Below, one piece after another: positions 17,884 through 25,886 of a DNA stretch of 64,000 nucleotides. Below the pieces are notes generated by a model. The model saw nothing but the letters and a program-made list of their open reading frames with translations, was not told the DNA's origin and made no database searches. How positions within the stretch are numbered: the first letter of the stretch is position 1; every line of letters starts with the position of its first letter. This DNA is from Herbaspirillum seropedicae (GTDB lineage: Bacteria > Pseudomonadota > Gammaproteobacteria > Burkholderiales > Burkholderiaceae_D): contig NZ_CP011930.1 in assembly GCF_001040945.1 (NCBI RefSeq), forward strand, positions 62,001 through 126,000, in the 5' to 3' direction. The position numbers and the translations under genes were made by a program.

Positions 17884-18578
17884 GCGGTGCGCACCGCATC
17901 CAGATCGGCCTGGCAACGCCAGAGCGCGTGACCGGAGGCCAGGTACTTGCGTTCGAACGGAGTGATGGGGCGCTCGGGCCTCCACGCTTCGGCCTGGATG
18001 CGCTGTCCGCTCAGCTGGCTCAGGGCGGCAGCGAATTCCTCGACATAGATGCGCCAGTTGCTGCGGCACTCGATCTGGCCGCCCAGCGCGACGATGGCGG
18101 GAAAGACCGCGTGACCCTGCCAGCGCCGCGCCAGGTGGCCGATCTTGGGCCAGGGATTGGGATAGAGCAGGTAATGCCGGGCTGGACGTACGCCCGCCTG
18201 CAAGGCCAGCCGCCAGTAATCGACCAGGTCGGCGCGCACGAAGCAGAGGTTCGCTGGTTCCGGGCCATCCCAATGGGTATGGCGCGCCAGCCGGTCGGCG
18301 GACTGGTCGATACCGATGACGAAGTGATCCGGATGCTGGCTCGCCAGGTGCAAGGTGGACAATCCGACGCCGCAGCCGGTGTCCAGGATCAGCGGCGCCT
18401 GGCCGGCCACGCGCCAGGCGTCCATGCTGGCCTCGAAGGCGCGCAGGTTGTAGTCAGCGACGGGCTTCCTGAAAGGATGGGCGGCGTGGCGCGCTACCAG
18501 GCTGGCCAGCTGTTCATGCACGCCGGTCTGGGCGCTGCTGATGGGAGACGAATTCACGGAGCGGAGAATGGACGGCAA
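17880..18578 (-). CDS. trmB: TrmB-like tRNA (guanine-N7) methyltransferase
   Basis: A 232-residue SAM-dependent methyltransferase. Motif I is LILDTGCGVGLSTLHLA, followed by the TrmB-type motif LLYPNPWPK with HLARRW and the C-terminal TPFERKYL. It resembles the enzyme forming m7G46 in tRNA, but the usual DPWPKKRH is altered to NPWPKIGH and the sequence is divergent overall. It may therefore be a second TrmB-type enzyme rather than the housekeeping copy. It is co-transcribed with the DMT permease. Confidence 0.7.
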   Translation of the reverse strand: MPSILRSVNSSPISSAQTGVHEQLASLVARHAAHPFRKPVADYNLRAFEASMDAWRVAGQAPLILDTGCGVGLSTLHLASQHPDHFVIGIDQSADRLARHTHWDGPEPANLCFVRADLVDYWRLALQAGVRPARHYLLYPNPWPKIGHLARRWQGHAVFPAIVALGGQIECRSNWRIYVEEFAAALSQLSGQRIQAEAWRPERPITPFERKYLASGHALWRCQADLDAVRTA

Positions 18579-18630
18579 ACCGCCATTTTAACGGACGATG
18601 CCGACAGTTCGCCGTCCTGCTGCTGATGCC

Positions 18631-18661
18631 AAAAAAAAACGCCGCGCTGGGTGCGCGGCGT
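18631..18661 (-). terminator. Intrinsic terminator after the DUF3567 gene
   Basis: CGCCGCGC and GCGCGGCG form an 8-bp stem. On the minus strand it is followed by nine T residues, so it ends transcription of the DUF3567 gene before trmB. Confidence 0.88.
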
Positions 18662-18685
18662 GTCTGACGAAGACGTGCAGGCATG

Positions 18686-18943
18686 TCAATGCAGCGTCAT
18701 CGGATGGCGCATCATCACATCGTAGCGGCTCAGGAAGTTGTCGATGTCTTCCATGGTGGGCTCGGAGGCAATCAGTTCCTGGACATCCTTGCGGAACAGC
18801 TCGGCGGCCGGGCCGTCGATGTAGATCTCGCGCTGACCGGACTTGTCCATGATCTCGTAGCCACCGAAACGCAGGGCTTCGTGATCGGTATCGGCACCGA
18901 ATTCGACGACGCTATACTGCTCGCTGTTGTAGATCAGGTTCAT
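18686..18943 (-). CDS. DUF3567 domain-containing protein
   Basis: An 85-residue protein of the DUF3567 family, found mainly in Burkholderiales. Recognisable features are the N-terminal MNLIYNSEQYSVVEF, the central FGGYEIMDKSGQREIYIDG and the C-terminal FLSRYDVMMRHPMTLH. It is acidic and soluble, without cysteines, membrane segments or signal peptide. The function is unknown. A good ribosome-binding site (AAGGAG) precedes the ATG, and the gene is monocistronic with its own terminator. Confidence 0.85.
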   Translation of the reverse strand: MNLIYNSEQYSVVEFGADTDHEALRFGGYEIMDKSGQREIYIDGPAAELFRKDVQELIASEPTMEDIDNFLSRYDVMMRHPMTLH

Positions 18944-19374
18944 AGTGACTCCTTATGCTGGAATACTGCTTCGAAAAGGAAGTGGCGCCTTCACCAAGAA
19001 TTTCAAGACCCTGAAGGGCCGCGCCGCATGTGCATCTCTGCTACCTCGATACAGCTCCCGCTTTGAACGCCCACGTGGCGGGCGCCCCTGATACTGGTTA
19101 CGGCAGGGCCGGACGGAACTTTTGGGCGGCCTGCCATTTCCTTTGCTGCCATGTCACCTGCCAAGAGTAGATGAAATCCTTTCCTGGAAGTTCATCGACC
19201 CGCGCCGGCCAGGCTGCGCATTGCAGCAGGGCAAGCCGGTATGTGTCCAGAATGCCGCGATGGGCGGCGGATGACTATCAGGAAATTTCTGACGGATGAC
19301 GTGCAGGCCAAAAACAAACGGGACCGTGAAGGTCCCGTTTGTTTTTGTGAGCTTGCTGTCGCGCTCAGTGGCGC
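18944..19374. other. Intergenic region, 431 bp
   Basis: Spacer between the ntrX-like gene and the DUF3567 gene, both on the minus strand. It contains the ntrX terminator (19311-19346) and presumably the DUF3567 promoter near 18990-19060. No ORF with a credible start or product and no repeat was seen. Confidence 0.45.
19311..19346. terminator. Intrinsic terminator after ntrY-ntrX
   Basis: AAACGGGACC pairs with GGTCCCGTTT around GTGAA, flanked by A-rich and T-rich arms, so it can work on both strands. It lies 29 bp beyond the stop of the ntrX-like gene. Confidence 0.88.
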
Positions 19375-20124
19375 TCAGTGATTCTTGCGCGCCAGCTTGC
19401 CCGGTTCCACGCCGAGCTGCTTGAGCTTGCGGTAGAGGTGGGTGCGTTCCAGGCCGGTACGTTCGGCCACGCGGGTCATGCTGCCGTTTTCGCGCACCAG
19501 GTGGTACTCGAAATAGGCGCGCTCGAAGGCGTCGCGCGCTTCCCGCAGCGGCAGGTCGAAGGAGATGTTGGCGGCATTGTCGGCGACCTGGCCGAAGGGC
19601 GTGCTGGCCGTCGTCCCATGGTGTAACGGTTCGCCGCCCAGGGCCGGCGCATAGGCCGCCACCGGGGCCGCGTGTTCAGGGGTATGCAGACCGTCGGCGG
19701 CGCCGTTGACCACGGCGGCCACGGGCGCCGGCCGGTAGCCGGCCGGGCGCACCGCTTCGCGGCTGTGCGACAGGCCTTGCTGCACGGCCTTGAGCAGCTT
19801 CTGCAGGGCGATCGGCTTTTCCAGGAAATTGAGTGCGCCGATGCGGGTGGCTTCGACGGCGGTGTCGATGGTGGCGTGGCCGGACATCATGATGACCGGC
19901 ATGGTCAACAGGCCATCGCGCTGCCACTCCTTCAACAGCGTCACGCCGTCGGTGTCGGGCATCCAGATATCGAGCAGCACGAGGTCGGGGACGCCGGCCT
20001 GGCGAAGCTCACGTGCCTGCTGCGCGTTTTCCGCAGTGGTCACGACATGTCCCTCATCGCCCAGAATTTCTGAGAGCAATTCGCGGATACCCATTTCGTC
20101 ATCGACGACCAGGATGTTAGCCAT
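19375..20124 (-). CDS. ntrX: NtrX-like response regulator without AAA+ domain
   Basis: A 249-residue response regulator. The receiver domain (residues 1-120) has the acidic pocket VVDDE, phosphoacceptor Asp52 in LLDIWMPDTDG and the Lys of FLEKPI. A linker of about 80 residues, rich in Ala and Pro, leads to a Fis-type DNA-binding domain (RVAERTGLERTHLYRKLKQL). The sigma-54-contacting AAA+ domain of ordinary NtrX proteins, with its GAFTGA loop, is missing. It should therefore bind DNA without activating sigma-54 directly. It follows ntrY, its probable kinase. Confidence 0.85.
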   Translation of the reverse strand: MANILVVDDEMGIRELLSEILGDEGHVVTTAENAQQARELRQAGVPDLVLLDIWMPDTDGVTLLKEWQRDGLLTMPVIMMSGHATIDTAVEATRIGALNFLEKPIALQKLLKAVQQGLSHSREAVRPAGYRPAPVAAVVNGAADGLHTPEHAAPVAAYAPALGGEPLHHGTTASTPFGQVADNAANISFDLPLREARDAFERAYFEYHLVRENGSMTRVAERTGLERTHLYRKLKQLGVEPGKLARKNH

Positions 20125-20258
20125 GTGCTGCTTTCCTCGCTGCTAGTTCATTGTCCAAGTGTTCGATCCCTTCCGGCCGGTCTGCCCGATGCTGTGAGCG
20201 CCTGGATGAACTGCCGGTTCCCCCGCCTAGTGCCTTCGAATCTTGAGTCGTGTCGCAT

Positions 20259-22541
20259 TTATTCAACAGATGCTAACTTTACCAGCAAAATTACAATTTT
20301 TGCGCCTCTCCCATCGGTACGGTTCTGGATATCGATGCGGCCACCATGTTCTTCGACGATTTTCTTCACCATCGCCAGTCCCAGACCGGTCCCTTTGCTC
20401 TTGGACGTGACATAGGGTTCGAAGGCGCGCGCCAGGATCTTGGCCGAAAAACCAGGGCCATTGTCCATGATCGACAGGCGCACCGCCGGCTGGCGCTGGC
20501 CATCGGCGCCGGCAATGTCGATCTGTTCGGTCAGCACGTCGATGCGCGGCGCCACCTCGCCTTCGTCGGCGACGGCGTCCTGGGCATTCTGCAGCAGGTT
20601 GTGGATGACCTGGCGCAACTGGGTGGCGTCGCCCATGACCTTGGCCATGGAGGGCGCCAGGCGGGCGTGGATGGCGTCGCGGCCGTCGCCGGCCAGGTAG
20701 AGGTTGAGGATTTCCTCGATCAGTGCATTGAGGTCCAGCGCGACCGGCTTGGCCGGCGGCGTGCGGGCGTAGTCGCGGAAATCGTCCACCATGCGCTTCA
20801 TGGCCGTGACCTGGTTGACGATGGTGGTGGTGCCTTTGTCCAGGATGGCGGCGTCGGCCGGCATGAGCTTGTCCGACAGGCGATGCTGCAGGCGTTCGGC
20901 CGAGAGCTGGATGGGCGTGAGCGGGTTCTTGATCTCGTGCGCCAGGCGGCGCGCCACTTCGCCCCAGGCAATGGAGCGCTGGGCCGAGATGACGTTGCTG
21001 ATGTCATCGAACACCACCACATAGCCCACGCCGTTTTCCACCGGCAGGTGCGAGCCGCGCGCCAGCAGGGTCAGCTTGTCGTGGTCAGGCTTGCCGCCTT
21101 GCTCGTCGTCGCTGTCGAGCATCGCGCCGGGCTGGCGCGAGAGTTCGAACTGGCGCTGCCAGTGCAGCCCGTCCGGGGTGGAATCGCTGCTGTGCTGGGC
21201 CAGTTGTTCGGAGAAGGCGCGGATGACCGCCTGGGCGAACGGCGCCTGCGCCTCGATGGTCTGCAGCGGCGTGCCGATATCGGCCGAGAAGTCGTGGCCC
21301 AGGATGCGGCGCACCGAGTCGTTGGCGCTGAGGATGTTGAATTGGCCATCCAGCACCATCACCCCGGCTGACATATTGGCCAGCACGGACTCCAGGTAGG
21401 CCTTGGCGTTTTCCAGCTCGGCCCGGTTCTTTTCCACCGAGGTGCGCGCCTCCAGCAGCTGGCGCGTCATGATGTTGAAGGACTGGGTCAGCGTGCCCAG
21501 TTCATCGGAGGTGCTCACGATGGGCCGGGGCGAGAGATTGCCTTCGGCCACCGCCTTGGTCCCTTCGGCCAGCAGCAGCAGCGGCTTGGCCAGGTCGCTG
21601 GCGATCAGGAAGGCGCTGGCGATGGCCGCGAAGATGGCCAGCAGCAGCGTGAGCGTCAGCGTGACCAGGTAGATCTTGCGCAGGCCCGAGCGCGACACCG
21701 AACGTTGCTGGTATTCGTTGTAGGCCAGGCGCAGGGTCTCGGCGTTGCTGGCCAGGTAGTCCGGCACCGGTTGCAGGATCTGCAGGTAGCGCGTCTCGCC
21801 TTGCAGCGCCAGCGCCCGGCTGGGGGCCGGCACCAGCACCACCACATGCAGGCGCAGGTTGCCGTCGGAGTCGGACTGGCCGCTGGCCGGCCGGCTGTCA
21901 TCGCTTTCCACCGCCGAGAAGGCGCGCGAGACCCGTGCCTGGCGCATCGCCTGGGTGCTCGGCAGGATGGGCGTGAGCGAGCCGATGGAGCCGCCCACCG
22001 TGCTCATGACCTGGCCGCTGCCGTTGACGATGGTGATTTCCATGTTCTGGTCGCGCTGGCGCGACAGATAGGTCACCTGTTCGGAGTCGCTCATGTCGGA
22101 GAGCTCCTGGGCCATGCCGCGCGCCCGCGAGACCAGGTCTGAGAGCGAGGAGTCGAGGGCGTTGCGGCCCAGGTTCAGGCCCGATTCCAGCGCCGCCTCC
22201 ATGCGCACGTCGAACCACGACTCGATGGAGCGGGAGACGAACTGCACCGACATCAGGTAGATCACCGCTCCCGGCAGGATTCCCACCAGCGCAAACATGA
22301 GCACCAGCCGCGCCAGCAGCCGCGAGCCGAACTTGCCGCGGCGGTAGCGCTTGTAGAGCCGGCCCAGCAGCAGCAGCACCAGCCCCAGCAGCGAGATGGC
22401 GGCCAGGCCATTCAAGAACAGCAGCCAGGGGTAGTGCTGCTCGAAGAGGGCGGAATTTTCGGAGGCCGAGGCCAGCAGGAACAGCAGGATGCTGATGACG
22501 CCCCCGCCGACCACCAGCAGATAGCGTAAGGTGCGGCTCAT
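20259..22541 (-). CDS. ntrY: Nitrogen regulation sensor histidine kinase
   Basis: A 760-residue membrane sensor kinase. Three helices near residues 8-26, 38-60 and 77-101 are followed by a sensor region (about 102-288), a fourth helix (290-315), a HAMP domain (318-370), a PAS domain (about 380-510) and the HisKA domain with the phospho-accepting His535 in RRLAHEIKNPLTP. The C-terminal ATPase domain carries DNGPGFS and GTGLGLAMVKKIVEEHGG. It phosphorylates the NtrX-like regulator encoded downstream. The start overlaps the DUF4390 stop (ATGA). The order rsmB, DUF4390, ntrY, ntrX is conserved in betaproteobacteria. Confidence 0.92.
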   Translation of the reverse strand: MSRTLRYLLVVGGGVISILLFLLASASENSALFEQHYPWLLFLNGLAAISLLGLVLLLLGRLYKRYRRGKFGSRLLARLVLMFALVGILPGAVIYLMSVQFVSRSIESWFDVRMEAALESGLNLGRNALDSSLSDLVSRARGMAQELSDMSDSEQVTYLSRQRDQNMEITIVNGSGQVMSTVGGSIGSLTPILPSTQAMRQARVSRAFSAVESDDSRPASGQSDSDGNLRLHVVVLVPAPSRALALQGETRYLQILQPVPDYLASNAETLRLAYNEYQQRSVSRSGLRKIYLVTLTLTLLLAIFAAIASAFLIASDLAKPLLLLAEGTKAVAEGNLSPRPIVSTSDELGTLTQSFNIMTRQLLEARTSVEKNRAELENAKAYLESVLANMSAGVMVLDGQFNILSANDSVRRILGHDFSADIGTPLQTIEAQAPFAQAVIRAFSEQLAQHSSDSTPDGLHWQRQFELSRQPGAMLDSDDEQGGKPDHDKLTLLARGSHLPVENGVGYVVVFDDISNVISAQRSIAWGEVARRLAHEIKNPLTPIQLSAERLQHRLSDKLMPADAAILDKGTTTIVNQVTAMKRMVDDFRDYARTPPAKPVALDLNALIEEILNLYLAGDGRDAIHARLAPSMAKVMGDATQLRQVIHNLLQNAQDAVADEGEVAPRIDVLTEQIDIAGADGQRQPAVRLSIMDNGPGFSAKILARAFEPYVTSKSKGTGLGLAMVKKIVEEHGGRIDIQNRTDGRGAKIVILLVKLASVE

Positions 22542-23188
22542 TCGGGTTTGTAGGTGAATTCGATCCAGTCGGAGGAGAGCCGCCAGTCGCTGTTGTTGAG
22601 CGCGTTGACCTGGAAGGGCTTGGGCAGTTGCGCCACGTCCAGCCGCATGCGCAGGCCGACGTTGTAGTTGTCGCCGCTCTTGAGGGTATTGTTGTCGGCA
22701 ATGAGCCAGCGCGGCGGACGGCGGATCAGCGTAAGGGCGTCGTCCAGGTTGGTGAAGCTCTGCTGCAGCTGGCCGCTGATGGCGGTATGGTACTGGCGCG
22801 TGAGCACGTTATAGGACAGGCGCACCGTGCGCGTGGCCGAGACGCTGCTTTCGTCGAACCAGTACCAGCGGCGCCGGGTCAGCTGCACGTCGGTGGTGAA
22901 ATAGAGCGGCACCCCGCGCGAGAGGGCGTCTTCCAGGCCACGGTTCAGATCGAAGTCATAGGAGACCGAGAGCCGGTAGCCCTCGTCGCTATGCTCGATG
23001 CTGGCCTGGCTGACCGTGATTTCGGCAGCCCGGGCAGGATGCCAGGCCAGCGCCAGCAGCAGCGCCAGCAGCAGCGCCAGCAGCGGCAGCAGCCACGCCA
23101 GCAGCCGTGATGGAGGGCGGCCCCAGGCCGCCAGGGGCCGAGGGCTTTGCCGGTGGGAAGGGGCGAAGTCCGATTGCGTCAAATTCAT
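22538..23188 (-). CDS. DUF4390 domain-containing protein
   Basis: A 216-residue protein with an N-terminal membrane or signal segment rich in Leu (about residues 28-50, ending ARAAE) and a periplasmic beta-rich domain of DUF4390 type (SYDFDLNRGLEDALSRGVPL, VRLSYNVLTRQYHTAISGQL). The function is unknown. It overlaps rsmB and ntrY by four bases on each side. Its fixed place before ntrY suggests it may assist the sensor's periplasmic region, but this is only context. Confidence 0.85.
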   Translation of the reverse strand: MNLTQSDFAPSHRQSPRPLAAWGRPPSRLLAWLLPLLALLLALLLALAWHPARAAEITVSQASIEHSDEGYRLSVSYDFDLNRGLEDALSRGVPLYFTTDVQLTRRRWYWFDESSVSATRTVRLSYNVLTRQYHTAISGQLQQSFTNLDDALTLIRRPPRWLIADNNTLKSGDNYNVGLRMRLDVAQLPKPFQVNALNNSDWRLSSDWIEFTYKPE

Positions 23189-24504
23189 GCACCAGGTTTT
23201 TGGAACAGCGCATAGAACAGACCATCATGGTCGGCCGTCTCGCTGGCGGTGGGCAGGAGTTGGCCGGGTGCGGGCAACCGGATGGCGTTGTGCTTCTGCG
23301 CGAAGGCGACTGCCTGCTGCTCCGATTCCTGGGGCCACAGCGAGCAGGTTACCAGCAGCAATTTACCATCGGGTCGCAGCATCTGCCAAAGCTTGTCCAG
23401 AATTTGCGTGGAAAGTGTTGCAAGCTGCGCGGTGTCGGTCTTGCGGCGCAGCCAGCGGATATCCGGGTGGCGGCGCACGATGCCCGAGGCGGTGCAGGGC
23501 ACGTCGGCCAGGATGCGATCGAAGGGCTGGCCATCCCACCAGTCGTCGGCGCGGGCGTCGCCGGTGGTCAGGCGGGCCTTGAGCTGGAGCCGATCAAGGT
23601 TCTCGGCGATGCGTTGCAGGCGGCGGGTGTCGTGGTCCAGGGCTTGCAGGTCGAGATCGGCCAGTTCCAGCAGATGGCCGGTCTTGCCGCCCGGGGCGGC
23701 GCAGGCGTCCAGCACCCGCATGCCATCGGCCACGTCCAGCAGCGGCGCGGCCAGCTGGGCGGCGGCGTCCTGCACCGACACCACGCCTTCGGCAAAACCG
23801 GGAAGCTGCTGCACCGGCACCGGCCGGTGCAGCCGCACCGCCGCCGGGCCGACCTGGCGCGCGGCCATGCCAGCCTGTTGCAGGGTGTCGAGGTATTGCG
23901 CCACCGTGGTGCGACGGCGATTCACCCGCAGGGTCAGCGGCGGGGCCTGGTTGCCGGCGTGCAGGATGGCTTGCCATTGTTCGGGATAGGCCGCCTTGAG
24001 GCGGTCGATCCACCAGGTCGGGTAGTTCCAGGTGCCGGGCGGGGTCTTGGTCGCCTGCGGCATCAGGGTGGCGCGTTCGCGCAGCAAGCGGCGCAGGATG
24101 GCATTGACCACCCCCTTGGCGAAACTCATCTCGGGGCTGATGGCGGCGGCCTGCACGGCCTGGTCCACCACGGTGAAGCTGTCGTAGCCGGACTCTTCTT
24201 CGTTGACCAGCAGCGCCAGCGCCGTCACCAGCAGCCCATGCAGCACCTCCGGCTGGGGCGGCTTGTTGGCCAGCAGGCCCAGTAGGCTCTCGGTCAGGCC
24301 CAGGCTGCGCATGGCGCGGTAGCTGAGATCCTGGATGGCGCCGCGCGCCGGCGCTGGCGCATCGCTGCGGCTGAAGATCTGCGCCAGCGCCTGCGGCAGC
24401 GCGTGGCCGGCCCGCACGGCGGCCACCGCCTGGGCGGCGTAGGCCAACTGGTAGGCCAGGGAATCGGCCTTGGCGCCGGGAGGAAGAAGGGAAATCTGGA
24501 TCAC
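23185..24504 (-). CDS. rsmB: 16S rRNA (cytosine967-C5)-methyltransferase
   Basis: A 439-residue RsmB (Sun/Fmu). An N-terminal NusB-like RNA-binding domain (about residues 1-150, ending AKGVVNAILRRLLRER) precedes the SAM-binding domain with LDACAAPGGKTGHLLEL. The cysteine of LADVPCTASG and the catalytic TCSLWPQE motif are both present, as expected for an m5C RNA methyltransferase. It modifies C967 of 16S rRNA. It heads the rsmB-DUF4390-ntrY-ntrX operon, although fmt, which often precedes it, is not here. Confidence 0.93.
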   Translation of the reverse strand: MIQISLLPPGAKADSLAYQLAYAAQAVAAVRAGHALPQALAQIFSRSDAPAPARGAIQDLSYRAMRSLGLTESLLGLLANKPPQPEVLHGLLVTALALLVNEEESGYDSFTVVDQAVQAAAISPEMSFAKGVVNAILRRLLRERATLMPQATKTPPGTWNYPTWWIDRLKAAYPEQWQAILHAGNQAPPLTLRVNRRRTTVAQYLDTLQQAGMAARQVGPAAVRLHRPVPVQQLPGFAEGVVSVQDAAAQLAAPLLDVADGMRVLDACAAPGGKTGHLLELADLDLQALDHDTRRLQRIAENLDRLQLKARLTTGDARADDWWDGQPFDRILADVPCTASGIVRRHPDIRWLRRKTDTAQLATLSTQILDKLWQMLRPDGKLLLVTCSLWPQESEQQAVAFAQKHNAIRLPAPGQLLPTASETADHDGLFYALFQKPGA

Positions 24505-24615
24505 GTCGTTTGCTTGCTCAAGAGGGGGCGCGGGCGGCGTTTCGCTGGGGAAACTTCTGTGGCCACAGGCGCGGGCCGTCAGTGTAACAGCCCGTCCGGG
24601 GAGCGCGCCCAGGAA

Positions 24616-24652
24616 AAACGGCTGTCGCGGTGGATGATCGCGACAGCCGTTT
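24616..24652 (-). terminator. Intrinsic terminator between the DUF1840 gene and rsmB
   Basis: AAACGGCTGTCGCG and CGCGACAGCCGTTT form a 14-bp perfect stem with a 9-nt loop. On the minus strand a T-run follows. It isolates rsmB from the upstream gene. Confidence 0.9.
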
Positions 24653-24691
24653 CAGGTGATGCGTGATGCGGGGATGGCCTTGGCGGCGATA

Positions 24692-25036
24692 TCAGACGCC
24701 CCAGAGGATGTCGTAACCGCCCTTCTTGGCTTCGCGCAGCATGTCCAGCAGCGGATAGGCGCGCGCCGAGAAGCTGACGGCCTCGATCTTTTCGTGGTTG
24801 TGGTCGTCCACGTCGGCGTTGTGGTGGGCATTGACATCACGGGCCAGGGCTTCGGCGGCTTCGTGGGCCTTGCTGGCGTTGATCTGCTGTTCCAGCGCGG
24901 CGATGGCTTCGCCGGCTTCGGCAGCGGTGATCACCCCGCGCGCGGGGTCCTTGTGCAACAGGTCCAGGATGGGTTTGGCGTGCGATTCATACATCACCAC
25001 ATCGGCAGCCGCTTTTGATTTGAATGTGATCAGCAT
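24692..25036 (-). CDS. DUF1840 domain-containing protein
   Basis: A 114-residue cytoplasmic protein of the DUF1840 family (MLITFKSKAAADVVMYESHA at the N-terminus, ARAYPLLDMLREAKKGGYDI near the C-terminus). A His/Asp-rich stretch in the middle (HHNADVDDHNHEKIE) could bind a metal. The start at 25036 was chosen because MLITFK is the family's conserved start. No function is known. It is monocistronic. Confidence 0.85.
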   Translation of the reverse strand: MLITFKSKAAADVVMYESHAKPILDLLHKDPARGVITAAEAGEAIAALEQQINASKAHEAAEALARDVNAHHNADVDDHNHEKIEAVSFSARAYPLLDMLREAKKGGYDILWGV

Positions 25037-25206
25037 ATTTCCTCTGGGTCTTTGATTGAAAATGTTCTGGGCGCAGCCGGACGGGCCTGGCCTGGTGGAA
25101 ATGCGCTGCAAAGCATCCGCATTCCTGCGGGACGCCCGTCTGGAGTCACGGGCGAGCCCAAGAATACCCCGGTCACGCCGCCTTTGTCATCTTGCAGCGG
25201 GACCGT

Positions 25207-25752
25207 TCACGTTGGTTTGAATGAGCTGAAAAAGGTTTCCAGATTCTCATCAGTGAAGGATTTTTCTTCACCTACCATCAGGATCTGGTAGACCCGCCGG
25301 TCCCGGCTGGCCAGCCGCGCAGCCAGTCGCAGGGGCCGACCGCGCGCCACGCCACGGGCCTCGAGGTCCATGCTGTGGTCCAGGCCCGCCGTCTTGCCCG
25401 GCCAGGCCGGCGCACCCTGGGCCTGCCCGGCGATATTGTTGAGCAGGGCGGTACGCATGGCCGCCAGCGCCCGCTCGGCGGCGGCGGCGTCAGGCAGTTC
25501 GGCGGTGCCCACGGCGAAGGTGACGCCGTCGACTTCGGCCGCGGTCATGCTCATCTCCACGCGCGGACCGTCCAGGTCGATCTCGCGGGTGACGCTGCTG
25601 GGCTTGGCCGGCAGCAGCACCACGAAATGCGCGCCATTGTCGCTGCTTTCGCGCCAGTTGTAGCGCGGTGAACAGGCTTGCAAGGCCATCGCGGCGATAG
25701 CGGTTAGCGCGGCCAGGCGGAGGGAAGCGGACAGGGCGGGTAAGCGGCGCAT
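25207..25752 (-). CDS. Putative lipoprotein
   Basis: A 181-residue protein with a basic N-terminus, a hydrophobic stretch and the lipobox LQAC (lipid-bearing Cys27), so it is probably anchored to a membrane on the periplasmic side. The mature part holds a mixed beta/alpha domain of about 150 residues ending in TDENLETFFSSFKPT. No known family was recognised. The start at 25752 gives the best signal peptide; two further upstream in-frame ATGs are possible. It is divergent from the OPT transporter. Confidence 0.7.
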   Translation of the reverse strand: MRRLPALSASLRLAALTAIAAMALQACSPRYNWRESSDNGAHFVVLLPAKPSSVTREIDLDGPRVEMSMTAAEVDGVTFAVGTAELPDAAAAERALAAMRTALLNNIAGQAQGAPAWPGKTAGLDHSMDLEARGVARGRPLRLAARLASRDRRVYQILMVGEEKSFTDENLETFFSSFKPT

Positions 25753-25886
25753 GGGATAAAGGCGTGGCCAGGGAGGAGCCATCATAACAAAGCCGCAGCA
25801 AGGCATAAAAAGCGCTGTTGTCTGATGGCTCTCCGGCAATTCTTGCGGTATAAGAAGCCATTCCAACGCCTTCCCTGGACTGATCT

